In this document: positions 7,491 through 18,118 of the stretch, piece after piece
How positions within the stretch are numbered: the first letter of the stretch is position 1
How the letters are laid out: each line of letters opens with the position of its first letter
Assembly (NCBI GenBank): GCA_036265815.1
Contig: DATAOI010000102.1
Span: forward strand, 109,194-142,717
Direction of reading: 5' to 3'
Origin: Gemmatimonadales bacterium
GTDB lineage: Bacteria; Gemmatimonadota; Gemmatimonadetes; Gemmatimonadales; GWC2-71-9
Length of the DNA: 33,524 nucleotides
Notes under the pieces: generated by a model
The model's database searches: none
Told to the model about the DNA's origin: nothing
Seen by the model: the letters and a program-made list of their open reading frames with translations, nothing else
Position numbers and translations under genes: made by a program

Positions 7491-9151
7491 CGAATCCGGG
7501 CGATTCCGATGCGAGGGGCCACCGAGTCGGGCACCGTCTGCGTGGTGTCGGGCGCCGACAGGACGAAATTGACGCCGCCGGACGACGCAGGCTGGATGAT
7601 GCGCACGTGGACGCCGGAGCCGGCGCGGAGGGTGCCGGAGCGCGAAAAGCTGCCGTTCATCGTGCTGTCGGGGATCAGGGGAAAGGTCAGCGAGTTCGCC
7701 GCCGCGAGCGCCCGGAAGTTCCAGCTCTTGTAGCGGAGACGTCCCGTAGGGTCGGAGAAGCCGGGAAGGTCATCGAGGTAGTTGGCCATCTGCCACTCGG
7801 TGACCAGGGTGCCGAAATCGACGCCGGCCTGGCTGGCGACGTTCTCGCCGCCGACCAGGGTGGTGGACTCGAGCTTGCGGGTAAAGTCCGTGCCGAGAAT
7901 CGAATCGGTGGCGAAGTGATCGGCCAGCCAGCGGACGAAGAGCCAGTTGGCTCCCCGCTCCTCCAGCGAGCCTTGCGAGTTTCCCGGCTCGATCAGGAAA
8001 AAGCTCTCCGGATCGCCGAGGTAGCCGAACGCATTCGGAAGGTCTCCGTTGCCGATGAACTGATCCGCGCAGGATGCGAAGTCGGGGCAGTTCACGTCGG
8101 GGACCTGGCGCCCGCCGAGCTCCTCGGCAAAGTGCGACAAGCCTTCGTTCAGCCAGGTGACCTCCGCACCGCCATCTCGGGTCACCACGTGCTGGCCGAA
8201 GCTGATCATGTGCTGAAACTCGTGGATGAAGACGGGCGCGAGATTGTCGGTCGCGAAGGCCTTGGAGATGTCGCACGAGGAATTATTCGGGTCCGGCACC
8301 AGGCCGTAGAAGACCTCGCCATTGTTCGTGTTGGGTTCGGAAGGCAGCAGGTCGAGGCCGAAGAAATAGCCCAGGATGACGCTCCCTTCGGAGGAGCAGT
8401 TCGGGCTCAACTGGTTCACTCGGGGCGTCAGCAGCACTACCACCACGCCATTGTTGTCGATATCGGACTCGTGCCCGAACGCCGTGGTGTCGATGGGGTA
8501 AAGATGAGAGTCGAAGAGCTGTCCCACGGTCGTGAGATCGGTCTGGCTGTAGCCGCCGGACGGGACCGTGTCGTCGACGAAGATGGCCACCCGCTGCCCC
8601 ACCACCTTGGCCGTGGCGCTGCTCACGACGAAGCTGTCGCATTGGGCGGTCGAGCAGACGTTGAAGGTGCGCGTGTCGCCAACTTGCGGGCGAGTGATCG
8701 CGGCGGCGGTCTTGCGGCTCTGGTTGAACAGCGCGGTGCGAGGTGAGAGGGAGAGCTCCCGCTCCCGAGCCCTGAGCCGGGCGTGGAAAGCCGCGGCCGG
8801 ACTCACCGTGCGAGCGGCGCGCGAGAAGGCGCGCGTCATCGGCATGACGGACGCCACGGCCGGGGAGCTTCCCTGGAGATGGTAAGCCGTCGAGACGCCG
8901 TTGTCGGTCACCCGGCCCGTCGTCGAGACTGCCACGTAGAGGTACTCCGCCCCTTGCGAGCTGGCCGCCGGAAACCGGGTGCAGCCCGTCGAGTCGGCCT
9001 CGATGACCGTATGAGCCCCCGCCACAAGCGAGGTGGGCTCGACCCGAGAGCACTCCACCCCGGCCGGTTGACTCGGTTCAGAGCCGCCACTACATCCAGC
9101 GAAAATCAGAACTCCGGACAGCAGGCCGAGATAACTGGGAGACCGGTTCAC
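7487..9151 (-). CDS. Secreted lipoprotein zinc metallopeptidase (M30/hyicolysin-like)
   Basis: A 554-residue exported protein. The lipobox at LIFAGC (Cys20) is followed by a Ser/Gly-rich linker. A peptidase domain carries HEFQHMI (310-314) and, 21 residues on, [15 protein letters not shown] with the likely third zinc ligand Glu336. This HExxH plus NEG arrangement and the flanking sequence resemble M30 hyicolysin-type peptidases. The C-terminal ~100 residues look like a beta-sandwich accessory domain. The frame stays open to 9223, but GTG 9151 is preferred: GGAG lies 8 bp upstream and it places a proper signal peptide at the N terminus. It heads a two-gene operon with the aminopeptidase. Substrate is unknown. 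Confidence 0.82.
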   Translation of the reverse strand: MNRSPSYLGLLSGVLIFAGCSGGSEPSQPAGVECSRVEPTSLVAGAHTVIEADSTGCTRFPAASSQGAEYLYVAVSTTGRVTDNGVSTAYHLQGSSPAVASVMPMTRAFSRAARTVSPAAAFHARLRARERELSLSPRTALFNQSRKTAAAITRPQVGDTRTFNVCSTAQCDSFVVSSATAKVVGQRVAIFVDDTVPSGGYSQTDLTTVGQLFDSHLYPIDTTAFGHESDIDNNGVVVVLLTPRVNQLSPNCSSEGSVILGYFFGLDLLPSEPNTNNGEVFYGLVPDPNNSSCDISKAFATDNLAPVFIHEFQHMISFGQHVVTRDGGAEVTWLNEGLSHFAEELGGRQVPDVNCPDFASCADQFIGNGDLPNAFGYLGDPESFFLIEPGNSQGSLEERGANWLFVRWLADHFATDSILGTDFTRKLESTTLVGGENVASQAGVDFGTLVTEWQMANYLDDLPGFSDPTGRLRYKSWNFRALAAANSLTFPLIPDSTMNGSFSRSGTLRAGSGVHVRIIQPASSGGVNFVLSAPDTTQTVPDSVAPRIGIARIR

Positions 9152-9193
9152 GTGATATGCTCCAAGCCCGCGGAAGGGTGAGAGAACGCCAGC

Positions 9194-9223
9194 AAGATAA
9201 GGAATGCCAAGGGCTTTTGACAA
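9194..9223 (-). promoter_or_regulatory. Candidate sigma70-type promoter for the metallopeptidase operon
   Basis: On the minus strand TTGTCA (9223-9218) and TATCTT (9199-9194) are separated by 18 bp, about 40 bp before the chosen GTG at 9151. The -35 box abuts the 5' end of hisIE on the other strand. The match is by eye only. Confidence 0.45.
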
Positions 9224-9225
9224 TC

Positions 9226-9894
9226 GTGAAAGCTCCCGGTACCTTCTTTCCGGTGTCCGAGACTCGGTGGCTGTCGGCGATCAGATTCGGGGCCGATGGC
9301 CTGGTGCCCGTGGTGGCGCAGGAGAGCCGCTCCGGCGACGTCCTGATGCTGGGGTTTGCCAACCGCGAGGCGCTGGAACTGTCGGCCAGCACCGGGCAGG
9401 CGCACTACTACAGCCGGTCCCGGGCGGCGCTCTGGCGGAAGGGTGAGCGCTCGGGCCACGTCCAGCAGATCCGGGAGATCCGGATCGATTGCGACGGCGA
9501 CACCGTGCTCTATCGGGTGGAGCAGACCGGCCCCGCCTGCCACACCGGGGCCCGCACCTGCTTCTCGACCGCCGTCGATGCGGCGGGCCTGGCCGGCCCC
9601 GGCGAGGACCCCGGCGGCCACCTGCTGAGCCGTCTGGCGGCCCGCATCGCGCGCCGGGCCGAGGAGCGGCCCCAGGGCTCTTACACCGTCACGCTGCTCG
9701 ACGGCGGGGTGCCCAAGATCTCGCAGAAAGTGGGCGAGGAAGCGGTCGAGGTAGTGGTCGCGGCGAATTCGGAGGATGACGAGCGTCTCGCGTCCGAGGC
9801 GGCCGACCTCCTCTATCATCTTTTGGTGCTGCTACGAGCTCGCGGTGTCCCGCTGGACGCCGTCTGGAGAGAGCTGGAGCACCGCAGTCGGTAG
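9226..9894 (+). CDS. hisIE: Bifunctional phosphoribosyl-AMP cyclohydrolase / phosphoribosyl-ATP pyrophosphatase
   Basis: A 222-residue fusion catalysing steps 2 and 3 of histidine synthesis. The N-terminal HisI half shows [14 protein letters not shown], the magnesium-binding DCDGDT and the zinc cysteines in CHTGARTCF. The C-terminal HisE half (MazG-like) shows [23 protein letters not shown] and [13 protein letters not shown]. The start is uncertain: GTG 9226 fits the domain boundary, but the frame is open to ATG 9157 and neither has a strong ribosome-binding site. It is divergent from the metallopeptidase operon and only 2 bp before dnaE. No other his gene is in the window, so hisIE is detached from a his operon here. 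Confidence 0.95.
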   Translation: MKAPGTFFPVSETRWLSAIRFGADGLVPVVAQESRSGDVLMLGFANREALELSASTGQAHYYSRSRAALWRKGERSGHVQQIREIRIDCDGDTVLYRVEQTGPACHTGARTCFSTAVDAAGLAGPGEDPGGHLLSRLAARIARRAEERPQGSYTVTLLDGGVPKISQKVGEEAVEVVVAANSEDDERLASEAADLLYHLLVLLRARGVPLDAVWRELEHRSR

Positions 9895-9896
9895 GC

Positions 9897-12800
9897 ATGG
9901 GCTTCGTCCATCTCCACACCCACAGCGAATACTCCCTGCTCGACGGGGCCAATCGGATCCCCGAGCTGGTGGCGCACGTCAAGAAGCTGGGCATGGACAG
10001 CCTGGCTGTCACCGATCACGGCAACATGCACGCGGCCTGGTCGTTCTACGAGCAGGCCAAGTCGCAGCAGCTTCGCCCCATCCTCGGCTTCGAGGCCTAT
10101 CTGGCCTATGGGCCGCGCCACGCCCGTGAAAAGCCCAGCTGGGCGCCCGCCGCGTACAGCCACCTCGTGCTCCTGGCCAAGAACCGCGCCGGGTACCGCA
10201 ACCTGGTCCGGCTGACGTCCATCGGCTACACCGAGGGGTTTTACCGGCGCCCCCGGATCGACAAGGAGGTGCTGGAGCGGCACTCGGAAGGCATCGTCTG
10301 TCTCGCCGCCTGCCTCTCGGGGGAGGTGGCCCACCACCTTCGGCAGGGCAAGTTCGAGGACGCCAGGAAGAGCGCCGAGTGGTTTGCCCGCGTGTTCGGC
10401 CCCGGCGGGTTTTGGCTCGAGGTCCAGCACCACGGCATCGCGGAGGAGCGGATCGTCACCGAGGGGATGCTGCGCCTGGGGCAGGAGCTGGGACTCGGTG
10501 TGGTGGCCACCAACGATGCGCACTACCTCCGGCGGGAGGACGCCGAGGCGCACGACGTGCTGCTCGCCATCGGCACCGGCAGCGACCTGGACGACCCCAA
10601 GCGCTTCCGTTTCAGCGGCCAGGAATCCTACGTCAAGTCCGAGAAGGAGATGCAGGCGCTTTTCCCGACGCATCCGGAAGTGTTGGCCAATACGGCGACG
10701 GTGGCGGACGCCTGCGAGTTCGATTTCGAGAAGCGGTACTTCCTCCCCAGCTTCCCCCGCCCCGCCGAATACGTCTCCGACGAGGCGCTGCTCGACGATC
10801 TGGCCCGGCGGGGCGCGGAGCGGCGGTACGGACGCCCGCTGCCGCCCGCGGTGGCCGAGCGGCTGGAGTACGAGCTCGGCGTCATCAACACGGCCGGGTA
10901 CGCCGGCTACTTCCTCATCGTCCAGGACTTCATCGCCGCCGCGCGGGAGCGAGGTATCCCGGTGGGTCCGGGGCGCGGATCGGCCGCCGGCTCCATCGTG
11001 GCGTATGCCCTGGGGATCACCGACGTCTGTCCTCTCAAGTTCGACCTCCTCTTCGAGCGCTTCCTCAACCCCGAACGGGTGTCGATGCCCGACATCGACG
11101 TGGACTTCTGCTTCGAGCGGCGTGGGGAAGTGATCGAGTACGTCCGCGAGCGCTACGGGCGGGCCAGCGTGGGGCAGATCGTCACCTTCGGCACCATGAA
11201 GGCCCGCGCGGCGGTGAAGGACGTGGCGAGGGTGCTGCGCATTCCGCCGGGCGAAGCCGACAAGATCACCAAGCTGATCCCCTCCGGCCCCGCCTACAGC
11301 CTCACCGTCGCCGAGGCGGAAAAGAAGGTCGACGAGCTGCGGGACCTGGTCAAGGGAACCCCGGCGTATCGCCGGCTGGTGGACCTGAGCTCGCGGATCG
11401 AGGGGATCTCCCGCCACATGTCGGTGCACGCGGCTGGGGTGGTGATCGCCCCAGGCCCCCTGGCCGAGTATGTGCCGGTGTGCACCGCGCCGACCAGGGG
11501 GTCGGGCGCGGCGGCGGATGGCGAAGAGTCGATCATCACCCAGTACGAGATGGGCGCGCTCGAGAAGGTCGGCATGCTCAAGATGGACATGCTCGGCCTC
11601 AAGACGCTCACCGTGATCCACGACGCGGTGCTGATGATCGCCGCGCGGACCGGCGTGGACGTGGACATGACCGCGCTCACCTTCGACGACCCCAGGGTCT
11701 ACGAGCTGCTCCGCCAGGGGCGGACCGCCGGCGTCTTCCAGTTCGAGTCGCCGCTCGCCACCGACACGCTTCGGGCCATGCGGTGCGACCGGTTCGACGA
11801 CCTGGTCGCGTCCAACGCGCTGCTCCGCCCGGGGCCGCTCGACGCCGGGATGCACACCGTCTTCATCCGCCGGAAACTGGGACTGGAGAAGGTCACTTAT
11901 CCCCACCCGTCGCTGCGGGAGGTCCTGGAGCCGACCTACGGCGTCATCACCTACCAGGAACAGGTGATGCGGATCGCGAACGTGCTGGCCGGGTTCACTC
12001 TGGCCGAAGCCGACGTGCTGCGGAAGGCGGTCGGAAAGAAGGACGCCGAGCTCATCAAGAAGGAGCTCGGCAAGTTCTGCGAGCGGGCGATGGCACTGGG
12101 TCACCCGAAGCGCCTGGTCGACGAGCTGGCGGCCCAGATCGAGACCTTTGGCCGCTACGGGTTCAACAAGTCCCACTCGGTGGCGTACTCGGTCCTCTCC
12201 TATCAGACGGCGTGGCTCAAGGCCCACTATCCGGCCGAGTTCATGGCGGCGCTGCTGTCCTCGGAAATCGGGAACACCGACAAGGTGGTGCAGTACATCA
12301 ACGAAGCGCGCGAGCTCGGGCTCGAGGTGTTGCCCCCGGACGTCAACGAGTCGGGGTTCAAATTCACCGTGGTCGGCGAGCAGCGCATCCGCTTCGGCCT
12401 CGGCGCCATTCGGAACGTGGGCTGGGGCGCCATCGAGAGTATCATCGCGGGACGGCAGGAGGCGCCGTTCACCACCCTGGCGGACCTGGTGGAGCGCATC
12501 GACCTCCGGCTCTGCAACAAGCGCGTGCTCGAATCCCTGATCGTGGCCGGCGCCTGCGACGGGCTCGGCGGCCACCGGAAGCAGCTCTGCGAGGCGCTCG
12601 ACCACGTCTTCGGCGAGGCCCAGCTACTGCAGCAGGAGAAAGAGGCGGGGCAGGCGTCGCTGTTCGGCGAGGCCACCGCTCCCCGCCCCCGGCGGGCCGG
12701 CCTCCCGGACATTCCCGCCTGGACCGAGGCCGAGCGGCTGGTCAAGGAGAAGGAGGTCCTCGGCTTCTTCATCTCGGGCCATCCGCTCGAGCGGTTCAGG

Positions 12801-13376
12801 GACGAGGTCGAGCTGTTCGGAACTCGCACCACCGCCACGCTTGGCGAGTGGAGCGAGCACCAGGTCAGCGTGGCCGCGGTGGTGACCGGGGTGAAGCGGC
12901 AGATCTCCAAGAAGACCGGAAAGGAGTACGCCCGGCTGGTGCTGGAGGATTTTCATGGCACCGCCGAGGCCATCGTGTTCCCCGACGCCTGGGCCAAGCT
13001 CAACCAGACCATCGTGCCGGACGCCGCACTCCTCCTGCTCGGGGGCTACAGCGACCGGGACCGGGGGGAGGACCATGCCCCCTTCGTGGTCGAGTCGGCC
13101 CGGCCCCTGGGGGAGCTCAAGTCGTCGGGAGCGGTGGCGTTGAGCCTCCGGTGGAGGGCAGCCACGGCACCCCCGGCGGAGGCCCTCCAGGCCGCGGCCG
13201 CCCTCTGCTCGGCGCATCCGGGGCCGACGCCGCTCTATATTGAGTGGAGCGACGGGAACGGAGAGGCGGTCCGGCTCCGCTCGCGTCGTGTCCGCGTCGC
13301 GGCGGAGGAAGACCTCCTGAGGGCCCTGCGCGATCTCCTGGGCGCCGATTCCGTTCACTACGTCAGGGCGGGGTAA
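9897..13376 (+). CDS. dnaE: DNA polymerase III alpha subunit
   Basis: A 1159-residue replicative polymerase of the DnaE1 type. The PHP domain opens with [13 protein letters not shown] and keeps TDHGN and a NDAHY motif. The palm has [10 protein letters not shown] and the catalytic aspartates D399 and D401 in PDIDVDF. The fingers/thumb region has [15 protein letters not shown] helix-hairpin-helix region follows, then the likely internal beta-clamp binding motif QASLF (919-923), then an OB fold and a C-terminal domain. Length is normal. ATG lies 2 bp after the hisIE stop. It polymerises DNA in the replisome with the clamp and clamp loader. The large open frames in other registers of this gene are high-GC artefacts. 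Confidence 0.98.
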   Translation: MGFVHLHTHSEYSLLDGANRIPELVAHVKKLGMDSLAVTDHGNMHAAWSFYEQAKSQQLRPILGFEAYLAYGPRHAREKPSWAPAAYSHLVLLAKNRAGYRNLVRLTSIGYTEGFYRRPRIDKEVLERHSEGIVCLAACLSGEVAHHLRQGKFEDARKSAEWFARVFGPGGFWLEVQHHGIAEERIVTEGMLRLGQELGLGVVATNDAHYLRREDAEAHDVLLAIGTGSDLDDPKRFRFSGQESYVKSEKEMQALFPTHPEVLANTATVADACEFDFEKRYFLPSFPRPAEYVSDEALLDDLARRGAERRYGRPLPPAVAERLEYELGVINTAGYAGYFLIVQDFIAAARERGIPVGPGRGSAAGSIVAYALGITDVCPLKFDLLFERFLNPERVSMPDIDVDFCFERRGEVIEYVRERYGRASVGQIVTFGTMKARAAVKDVARVLRIPPGEADKITKLIPSGPAYSLTVAEAEKKVDELRDLVKGTPAYRRLVDLSSRIEGISRHMSVHAAGVVIAPGPLAEYVPVCTAPTRGSGAAADGEESIITQYEMGALEKVGMLKMDMLGLKTLTVIHDAVLMIAARTGVDVDMTALTFDDPRVYELLRQGRTAGVFQFESPLATDTLRAMRCDRFDDLVASNALLRPGPLDAGMHTVFIRRKLGLEKVTYPHPSLREVLEPTYGVITYQEQVMRIANVLAGFTLAEADVLRKAVGKKDAELIKKELGKFCERAMALGHPKRLVDELAAQIETFGRYGFNKSHSVAYSVLSYQTAWLKAHYPAEFMAALLSSEIGNTDKVVQYINEARELGLEVLPPDVNESGFKFTVVGEQRIRFGLGAIRNVGWGAIESIIAGRQEAPFTTLADLVERIDLRLCNKRVLESLIVAGACDGLGGHRKQLCEALDHVFGEAQLLQQEKEAGQASLFGEATAPRPRRAGLPDIPAWTEAERLVKEKEVLGFFISGHPLERFRDEVELFGTRTTATLGEWSEHQVSVAAVVTGVKRQISKKTGKEYARLVLEDFHGTAEAIVFPDAWAKLNQTIVPDAALLLLGGYSDRDRGEDHAPFVVESARPLGELKSSGAVALSLRWRAATAPPAEALQAAAALCSAHPGPTPLYIEWSDGNGEAVRLRSRRVRVAAEEDLLRALRDLLGADSVHYVRAG

Positions 13377-13380
13377 CCCG

Positions 13381-14343
13381 ATGGCCTCAGCCTACACGCT
13401 GGAGTTCGAGAAGCCCTTGCTCGAGCTGGAGCGGCAGATCGACGACCTGAAGCGGATCGGGACCGAGCGGCAGATCGACATCGAGGGAGAGCTGCAGGGT
13501 CTCCAGGCCAAGCTGGAATCGCTCCGGGCCGAGATCTACCGCAACCTGACACCTATCCAGCGGGTCATGGTCGCCCGCCACCCCCGCCGCCCCTACACCC
13601 TCGATTATCTCAGCACCATCTTCACCGACTTCATTGAGCTCCACGGCGACCGCCTCTACATGGACGACCCCGCCATCGTGGGCGGCTGGGCCCGGCTCGG
13701 CGGCGTGTCGGTCATGGTGATCGGACACCAGAAGGGCCGGGACACCAAGGAGAACCTCAAGCGCAACTTCGGCATGCCCCACCCGGAGGGGTATCGCAAG
13801 GCGCTGAGGATGATGAAGCTCGCGGCCAAGTTCAACGCCCCGGTCATCACCCTCATCGACACTCCGGGTGCCTACCCCGGGCTGGGCGCAGAGGAGCGGG
13901 GGCAGTCCGAGGCGCTGGCGCGCAACATCCTCGAGATGTCGGCGCTCCCCACCGCGACCGTCGCCGTGGTCATCGGCGAGGGGGGCTCGGGCGGCGCGCT
14001 GGCCCTCGGCGTGGCCGACCGGATCCTGATGCTGGAGAACTCGGTCTACTCGGTCATCTCGCCTGAAGGGTGCGCCGCGATCCTGTGGAAGGACGCGAGC
14101 CAGCGGGAACGGGCAGCGGAGGCGCTGAAGCTCACGGCCAACGACCTGCTCCAGCTCAAGATCATCGACGAGATCGTGATGGAGCCGGTCGGCGGGGCGC
14201 ACGTCGACCCCGACGCCACCGGCGAGGCGCTGAGGGAAGCGCTGATCCGGCATGTCACCGAACTGCGGAAGATCCGGCCCGAGAAGCTGGTTCGCCGCCG
14301 GGCCGAGAAGTACGCGTCGATGGGCGCGTACACCGAGGCCTGA
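13381..14343 (+). CDS. accA: Acetyl-CoA carboxylase carboxyltransferase subunit alpha
   Basis: A 320-residue carboxyltransferase subunit, the usual AccA length. With AccD it transfers the carboxyl group from biotin to acetyl-CoA in fatty-acid synthesis. The N-terminal helical part ([15 protein letters not shown]) is followed by the crotonase-like core with [28 protein letters not shown] and the oxyanion region [15 protein letters not shown]. It starts 4 bp after the dnaE stop; the dnaE-accA adjacency is common in bacteria. accD is not in the window. The stop is directly followed by the GTG of the next gene. Confidence 0.97.
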   Translation: MASAYTLEFEKPLLELERQIDDLKRIGTERQIDIEGELQGLQAKLESLRAEIYRNLTPIQRVMVARHPRRPYTLDYLSTIFTDFIELHGDRLYMDDPAIVGGWARLGGVSVMVIGHQKGRDTKENLKRNFGMPHPEGYRKALRMMKLAAKFNAPVITLIDTPGAYPGLGAEERGQSEALARNILEMSALPTATVAVVIGEGGSGGALALGVADRILMLENSVYSVISPEGCAAILWKDASQRERAAEALKLTANDLLQLKIIDEIVMEPVGGAHVDPDATGEALREALIRHVTELRKIRPEKLVRRRAEKYASMGAYTEA

Positions 14344-15450
14344 GTGGGCCAGACCGTCGAGGTCCGGTTCAAGGGAACCCGGAAGGCATACTTCCTCTGG
14401 GACGACGCGGCCACGCCGCTCCGGGTCGGGCAGCCCGTCGTGGTGGAAGCCGAGCGTGGCCGCGACCTCGGCCGGGTCACCGCCGTCGGGGATGTGGCCA
14501 GCAAGAAGTGCGGCTCCGGATGCTCCGGCTGCGCCGTCGGTGGCGAGGCAGCCGAAGAGGCCGCACCGCCCAAGACCGTGCTCCGCCGCGCCACCCCCGA
14601 GGACCTCCGGACCCACGACGAGATCCGCCGCTCGGAGGAGGAGGTCAGGCGCAAGGTGATTCAGCGGGTCCGGACCCACGACCTTGTCATGAAGGTGAGC
14701 GACACCGAATGGCAGTGGGACCGGGCCAAGCTCACCATCTACTTCACGGCCGAGAAGCGGGTCGACTTCCGGGCGCTGGTGCGGGACCTCGCCTCGCTGT
14801 TCCGCACGCGGATCGAGCTCCGGCAGATCGGCGTGCGCGACGAAGCTGCCCGGCTCTCCGGCGTGGGCCGCTGTGGCCGGGAGTACTGCTGCTCCTCATG
14901 GCTGGGCGAGCTCTCGCCGGTGAATCTCGGGCTGGCCAAAGACCAGCATCTCTCGCTCAACCCCTCCCAGATCTCCGGCGGCTGCGGCCGCCTGCTCTGC
15001 TGCCTCAAGTACGAGCACGAGTTCTACGTGACCGCGCGCCGGCGGTTCCCCAAGGAAGGGAAGTCGGTGACCACATCGGCAGGGGTCGAGAAGGTGGTGG
15101 CGGTCGACATCTTTCGGGAGCGGGTCTTTCTCCGGAGCGAGGAACACGGGTCCCGCATCATCCCGCTGGTTCAACTGCGGGAGGAAGTGGAGCTGCTCGG
15201 CGGCATGCTGATGACGGCAGAGGCGCGGAGCCAGTCCACCGTAACTGCCGAGCCGATGGTGGACACCGTGCTGGAAGACGAGGCCAACGCCCTCAGCTCC
15301 CTGAGCGAGGGGCCCGCGGCCGGTTCCGAGGGCGGCAAGCGGCCCGCTTCGGAGCGGGGCGGCCGGCGGCGGCGCCGGCGGCACCGGGGAGGCGGCTCCG
15401 GTGGCGGCGGATCCAATGGCGGCGGCCAGGGGGATGGCGGACCCGCTTAG
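14344..15450 (+). CDS. PSP1-domain protein, RicT/YaaT-like
   Basis: A 368-residue PSP1-domain protein. In Bacillus the homologue RicT (YaaT) works with RicA and RicF on RNase Y-dependent RNA maturation and binds Fe-S clusters. Cysteine groups here are C56/C60/C63 (CGSGCSGC), C177/C182/C183 (CGREYCC) and C214/C219/C220 (CGRLLCC). The last two are the conserved PSP1/RicT positions; the first is an extra group. The C-terminal ~60 residues are disordered: an Arg-rich cluster (RRRRRRHR) followed by Gly/Ser repeats. That tail is unusual for the family and resembles RNA-binding RG-rich tails. The GTG start directly abuts the accA stop. metG follows, as in the Bacillus yaaT-metS neighbourhood. Confidence 0.85.
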   Translation: MGQTVEVRFKGTRKAYFLWDDAATPLRVGQPVVVEAERGRDLGRVTAVGDVASKKCGSGCSGCAVGGEAAEEAAPPKTVLRRATPEDLRTHDEIRRSEEEVRRKVIQRVRTHDLVMKVSDTEWQWDRAKLTIYFTAEKRVDFRALVRDLASLFRTRIELRQIGVRDEAARLSGVGRCGREYCCSSWLGELSPVNLGLAKDQHLSLNPSQISGGCGRLLCCLKYEHEFYVTARRRFPKEGKSVTTSAGVEKVVAVDIFRERVFLRSEEHGSRIIPLVQLREEVELLGGMLMTAEARSQSTVTAEPMVDTVLEDEANALSSLSEGPAAGSEGGKRPASERGGRRRRRRHRGGGSGGGGSNGGGQGDGGPA

Positions 15451-15510
15451 ATTCCGGGCTGCCATGACCTGGCTGCATCTGGCCGGGTCGGTCCGGAAAG
15501 GAGTCCGCCA

Positions 15511-17025
15511 GTGCCGAAGTTTTACCTCACCACCGCCATCGACTACTCCAATGGCGATCCCCACCTGGGTCACGCTCTGGAGAAGGTGGGCGCCGACTGC
15601 ATCGCGCGCTACCGGCGGCTCCGGGGAGACGACGTCCATTTCCTCATGGGCATGGACGAGCACTCCCAGGCGGTGCTCCAGGCCGCCCAGGAGCACGCCG
15701 TCGCACCCAAGGCCTGGGTCGACCGGATGGCGGAGCGGTTCGAAGGCTTCTGGCAGCGTCTGGAGTGCAGCAACGACGACTGGATCCGGACCACCGAGCC
15801 ACGGCACCATCGCACGGTCGCCGCGCTGCTCGAGCGCATCGCGGAACGCAATCCGGACGATCTCTTCGTGGGCGAATACGAGGGGCTCTACTGCATCGGC
15901 TGCGAGGAGTTCAAGCAACCGTCGCAGATAGTGAACGGCCGCTGCATCGAGCATCCCACCCGGGAGCTGATTCCCACCAAGGAGCGGAACCATTTCTTCC
16001 GGCTGAGCCGCTACCGCGACCAGTTGCTGGCGCTCATCGGCTCGGGGGAGTTCCGGGTGGAGCCGGCCATCCGCCGGAACGAAGTGGTGCGGCTGCTGGA
16101 GGACGGGCTGCAGGACATCTCAGTGTCGCGAAACCGGCAGGCCTGGGGCATCCCCTTCCCCGGCGATCCGGACCAAACGGTGTACGTCTGGTTCGACGCC
16201 TTGATCAATTATCTCTCGGCGACAGGCTACCCCGAGCCGGGCTACGGCCGTCTCTGGCCCGCCGACCTGCACGTGGTCGGCAAGGGAATCACCCGGTTCC
16301 ACTGCATCATCTGGCCGGCGATGCTGCTGAGCGCGGGCATCGAGCTGCCCCGCCAGGTGTGGGCCCACGGCTACGTCCAGTGGGAAGGCACCAAGATGTC
16401 CAAGTCCGAGGGGACGGCGGTGACGCTGGACGAGACGATCGACCGGCACGGCCCCGACGCGCTGCGCTATTTCCTGCTGCGGGAGGTCGGGTTCGAGAGC
16501 GACGGTAACTTCACCTGGGAGCGTTTCGACGAGCGCTACACCTCGGATCTCGCCGATGGCCTGGGCAACCTCGCCTCCCGCTCCCTGGCCATGCTCGCGA
16601 AATATCGGAATGGTCTGGTGCCTGCGGGTGTGGCCGATTCGTCGCTGGACGAAGCCGGCCGGGAGACCGTGCGGGCCTACGCCAGCGCCATGGACGCCTT
16701 GGATCTTCGGGGCGGCGCGGAGGCCGCCTGGGAGCTGGTGGCCACCGCCAACCTGTTCATCCAGCAGACCGCGCCATGGAGTCTCGCCAAGCAGGGCGAG
16801 GACGCCGAGCTGGATGCGTGCCTGGGCGCCCTGGCACGGGTGCTCTATCGGCTGGCCGTGCTCGGCAGCCCCTTTGTCCCGGGGAAATCACAGCTTCTGT
16901 GGCACTCGTTGGGCCTCGAGGGGGAGGCCGCGCGCGTGCCCTGGGACAGTCTCGCCTCGCCGCCCGTGGCGGGCCGGGCCACTGTCAAGCCCGAGAACCT
17001 GTTTCCCAAGCCCGCCGTCGTGTAG
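15511..17025 (+). CDS. metG: Methionine-tRNA ligase
   Basis: A 504-residue class I aminoacyl-tRNA synthetase charging tRNA-Met. The HIGH-type motif is HLGH (18-21) and the KMSKS motif is at 295-299. A single zinc knuckle of the Thermus type is present (C128, C131, C145, H148). The C-terminal helical anticodon-binding domain ends the protein, and the Trbp111-like dimerisation domain of longer MetRS forms is absent. GTG start, with AAAGGAG seven bases upstream, is well supported. The 60-bp gap after the RicT-like gene carries no obvious terminator, so co-transcription is likely. Confidence 0.97.
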   Translation: MPKFYLTTAIDYSNGDPHLGHALEKVGADCIARYRRLRGDDVHFLMGMDEHSQAVLQAAQEHAVAPKAWVDRMAERFEGFWQRLECSNDDWIRTTEPRHHRTVAALLERIAERNPDDLFVGEYEGLYCIGCEEFKQPSQIVNGRCIEHPTRELIPTKERNHFFRLSRYRDQLLALIGSGEFRVEPAIRRNEVVRLLEDGLQDISVSRNRQAWGIPFPGDPDQTVYVWFDALINYLSATGYPEPGYGRLWPADLHVVGKGITRFHCIIWPAMLLSAGIELPRQVWAHGYVQWEGTKMSKSEGTAVTLDETIDRHGPDALRYFLLREVGFESDGNFTWERFDERYTSDLADGLGNLASRSLAMLAKYRNGLVPAGVADSSLDEAGRETVRAYASAMDALDLRGGAEAAWELVATANLFIQQTAPWSLAKQGEDAELDACLGALARVLYRLAVLGSPFVPGKSQLLWHSLGLEGEAARVPWDSLASPPVAGRATVKPENLFPKPAVV

Positions 17026-17052
17026 CAGTTACCGATTCGGGAGACAAAACTA

Positions 17053-17065
17053 TTTGACAGTCAAA
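17053..17065. promoter_or_regulatory. Short palindrome in the metG / M23 gap
   Basis: TTTGACAGTCAAA is a perfect 6-bp inverted repeat around one base. It lies in the AT-richer 200-bp gap after metG, with a second TTGACA at 17088-17093. Either TTGACA could be a -35 box for the M23 gene, but no good -10 box sits at the right distance. It may be an operator or chance. Confidence 0.3.
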
Positions 17066-17224
17066 GAGTTATCCGCTCCCCGCACTCTTGACATGGATCC
17101 GATGACGGCCCACCTTGCGGGGAAGCCGCGTGACTTCTGTCACTCCTCGGTGCGGTGGCTCGATACAGATTAGTCGTGCGGATAGTGGAACACGCTTCCG
17201 GGTCTACACGTGAGGTGACACTGG

Positions 17225-18118
17225 ATGGCCAAACGCCGCTGGACCGTCGTTCTGGTGCCGCATGGGTCGGAGCCCTCGAAGATTCTCGAGGTCTCCTACA
17301 GCGTGCTCAAGATGGCGGCCGGTGGCGCGGGCATGGCTCTGGTGGCGGTCCTGTTGGTCGGGTACGTCACCGTCTCACGCAGCGCCGATCTCACCCGGTC
17401 GAGTCGGCTGCAGCACGAGAACGCCGTCCTGGCCCGGGAGCTGGGTGAATTACACGGCCGGCTCGCCGGCCTCTCCGACACCCTCCTCCGGATTTCCCAG
17501 CGGGACGCGCGTGTCCGGGTCCTCGCCAACCTCGAGCCGATCGATCCGCAGGTGCAGGCGGCCGGCATCGGCGGGCCGACGGTGGCGCCGCGGACCTCCG
17601 ACGGGATCAGGGTCGATCTGGACGGATTGATCCGCCGGGCCAATCTCCTGGCCTCATCCTACAAAGAGGCCACCGACAGCCTGGCCGGCCATGCGCAACG
17701 CCTGGCCGCGACGCCGTCGATCATGCCGACCCAGGGTTGGCTCACCAGCGCCTTCGCCTCGATGCGGGAACACCCGATCCTCCACATCATGCGTCCGCAC
17801 GAGGGCATCGACGTCACCGCGCCGATGGGGAGCCCCATCGAGGCCCCGGCGGCTGGCGTGGTGACCGATGCCGGCTGGGAGTCGGGCTACGGCAACACCG
17901 TCACCATCGATCACGGTTACGGCATCGTCACCAAGTTCGCCCACGCCTCGAAGCTGCTGGTCAAGACCGGACAGCGGGTGTCCCGCGGTCAGCGCATCGC
18001 CCTGGTGGGCAATACCGGACTGGCCACTGGTCCCCACCTGCACTACGAGGTGCACGTGAACGGCCGGCCGGTGGATCCGCTCAAGTACGTGCTGCCGGAG
18101 CACGTGGTGACGGACTAG
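17225..18118 (+). CDS. M23-type (LytM) murein peptidase, membrane-anchored
   Basis: A 297-residue protein with a short cytoplasmic N terminus, one membrane segment (about 30-50), a coiled-coil stretch (about 60-95) and a C-terminal LytM domain. Metal ligands are intact: H192 and D196 in HEGID, and H271/H273 in HLHYEV; H240 is the catalytic-type His. It should therefore be an active periplasmic peptidoglycan endopeptidase rather than a degenerate EnvC-type activator. The start at ATG 17225 is supported by GAGGTGA at 17212-17218. The gene stands alone after a 200-bp gap and ends directly at the intergenic repeat element. Confidence 0.92.
   Translation: MAKRRWTVVLVPHGSEPSKILEVSYSVLKMAAGGAGMALVAVLLVGYVTVSRSADLTRSSRLQHENAVLARELGELHGRLAGLSDTLLRISQRDARVRVLANLEPIDPQVQAAGIGGPTVAPRTSDGIRVDLDGLIRRANLLASSYKEATDSLAGHAQRLAATPSIMPTQGWLTSAFASMREHPILHIMRPHEGIDVTAPMGSPIEAPAAGVVTDAGWESGYGNTVTIDHGYGIVTKFAHASKLLVKTGQRVSRGQRIALVGNTGLATGPHLHYEVHVNGRPVDPLKYVLPEHVVTD

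Noticed and set aside
9217-9245. Plus-strand TTGACA-17-TACCTT as a hisIE promoter
   Set aside because: Transcription would begin after the chosen hisIE start and no later in-frame start fits the HisI domain; the -10 is poor.
9816-12605. 929-residue open frame antisense to dnaE and a 954-residue frame on the same strand in another register
   Set aside because: Both lie over an intact dnaE and have His/Arg/Gly-rich sequence without any domain; they reflect third-position GC bias.
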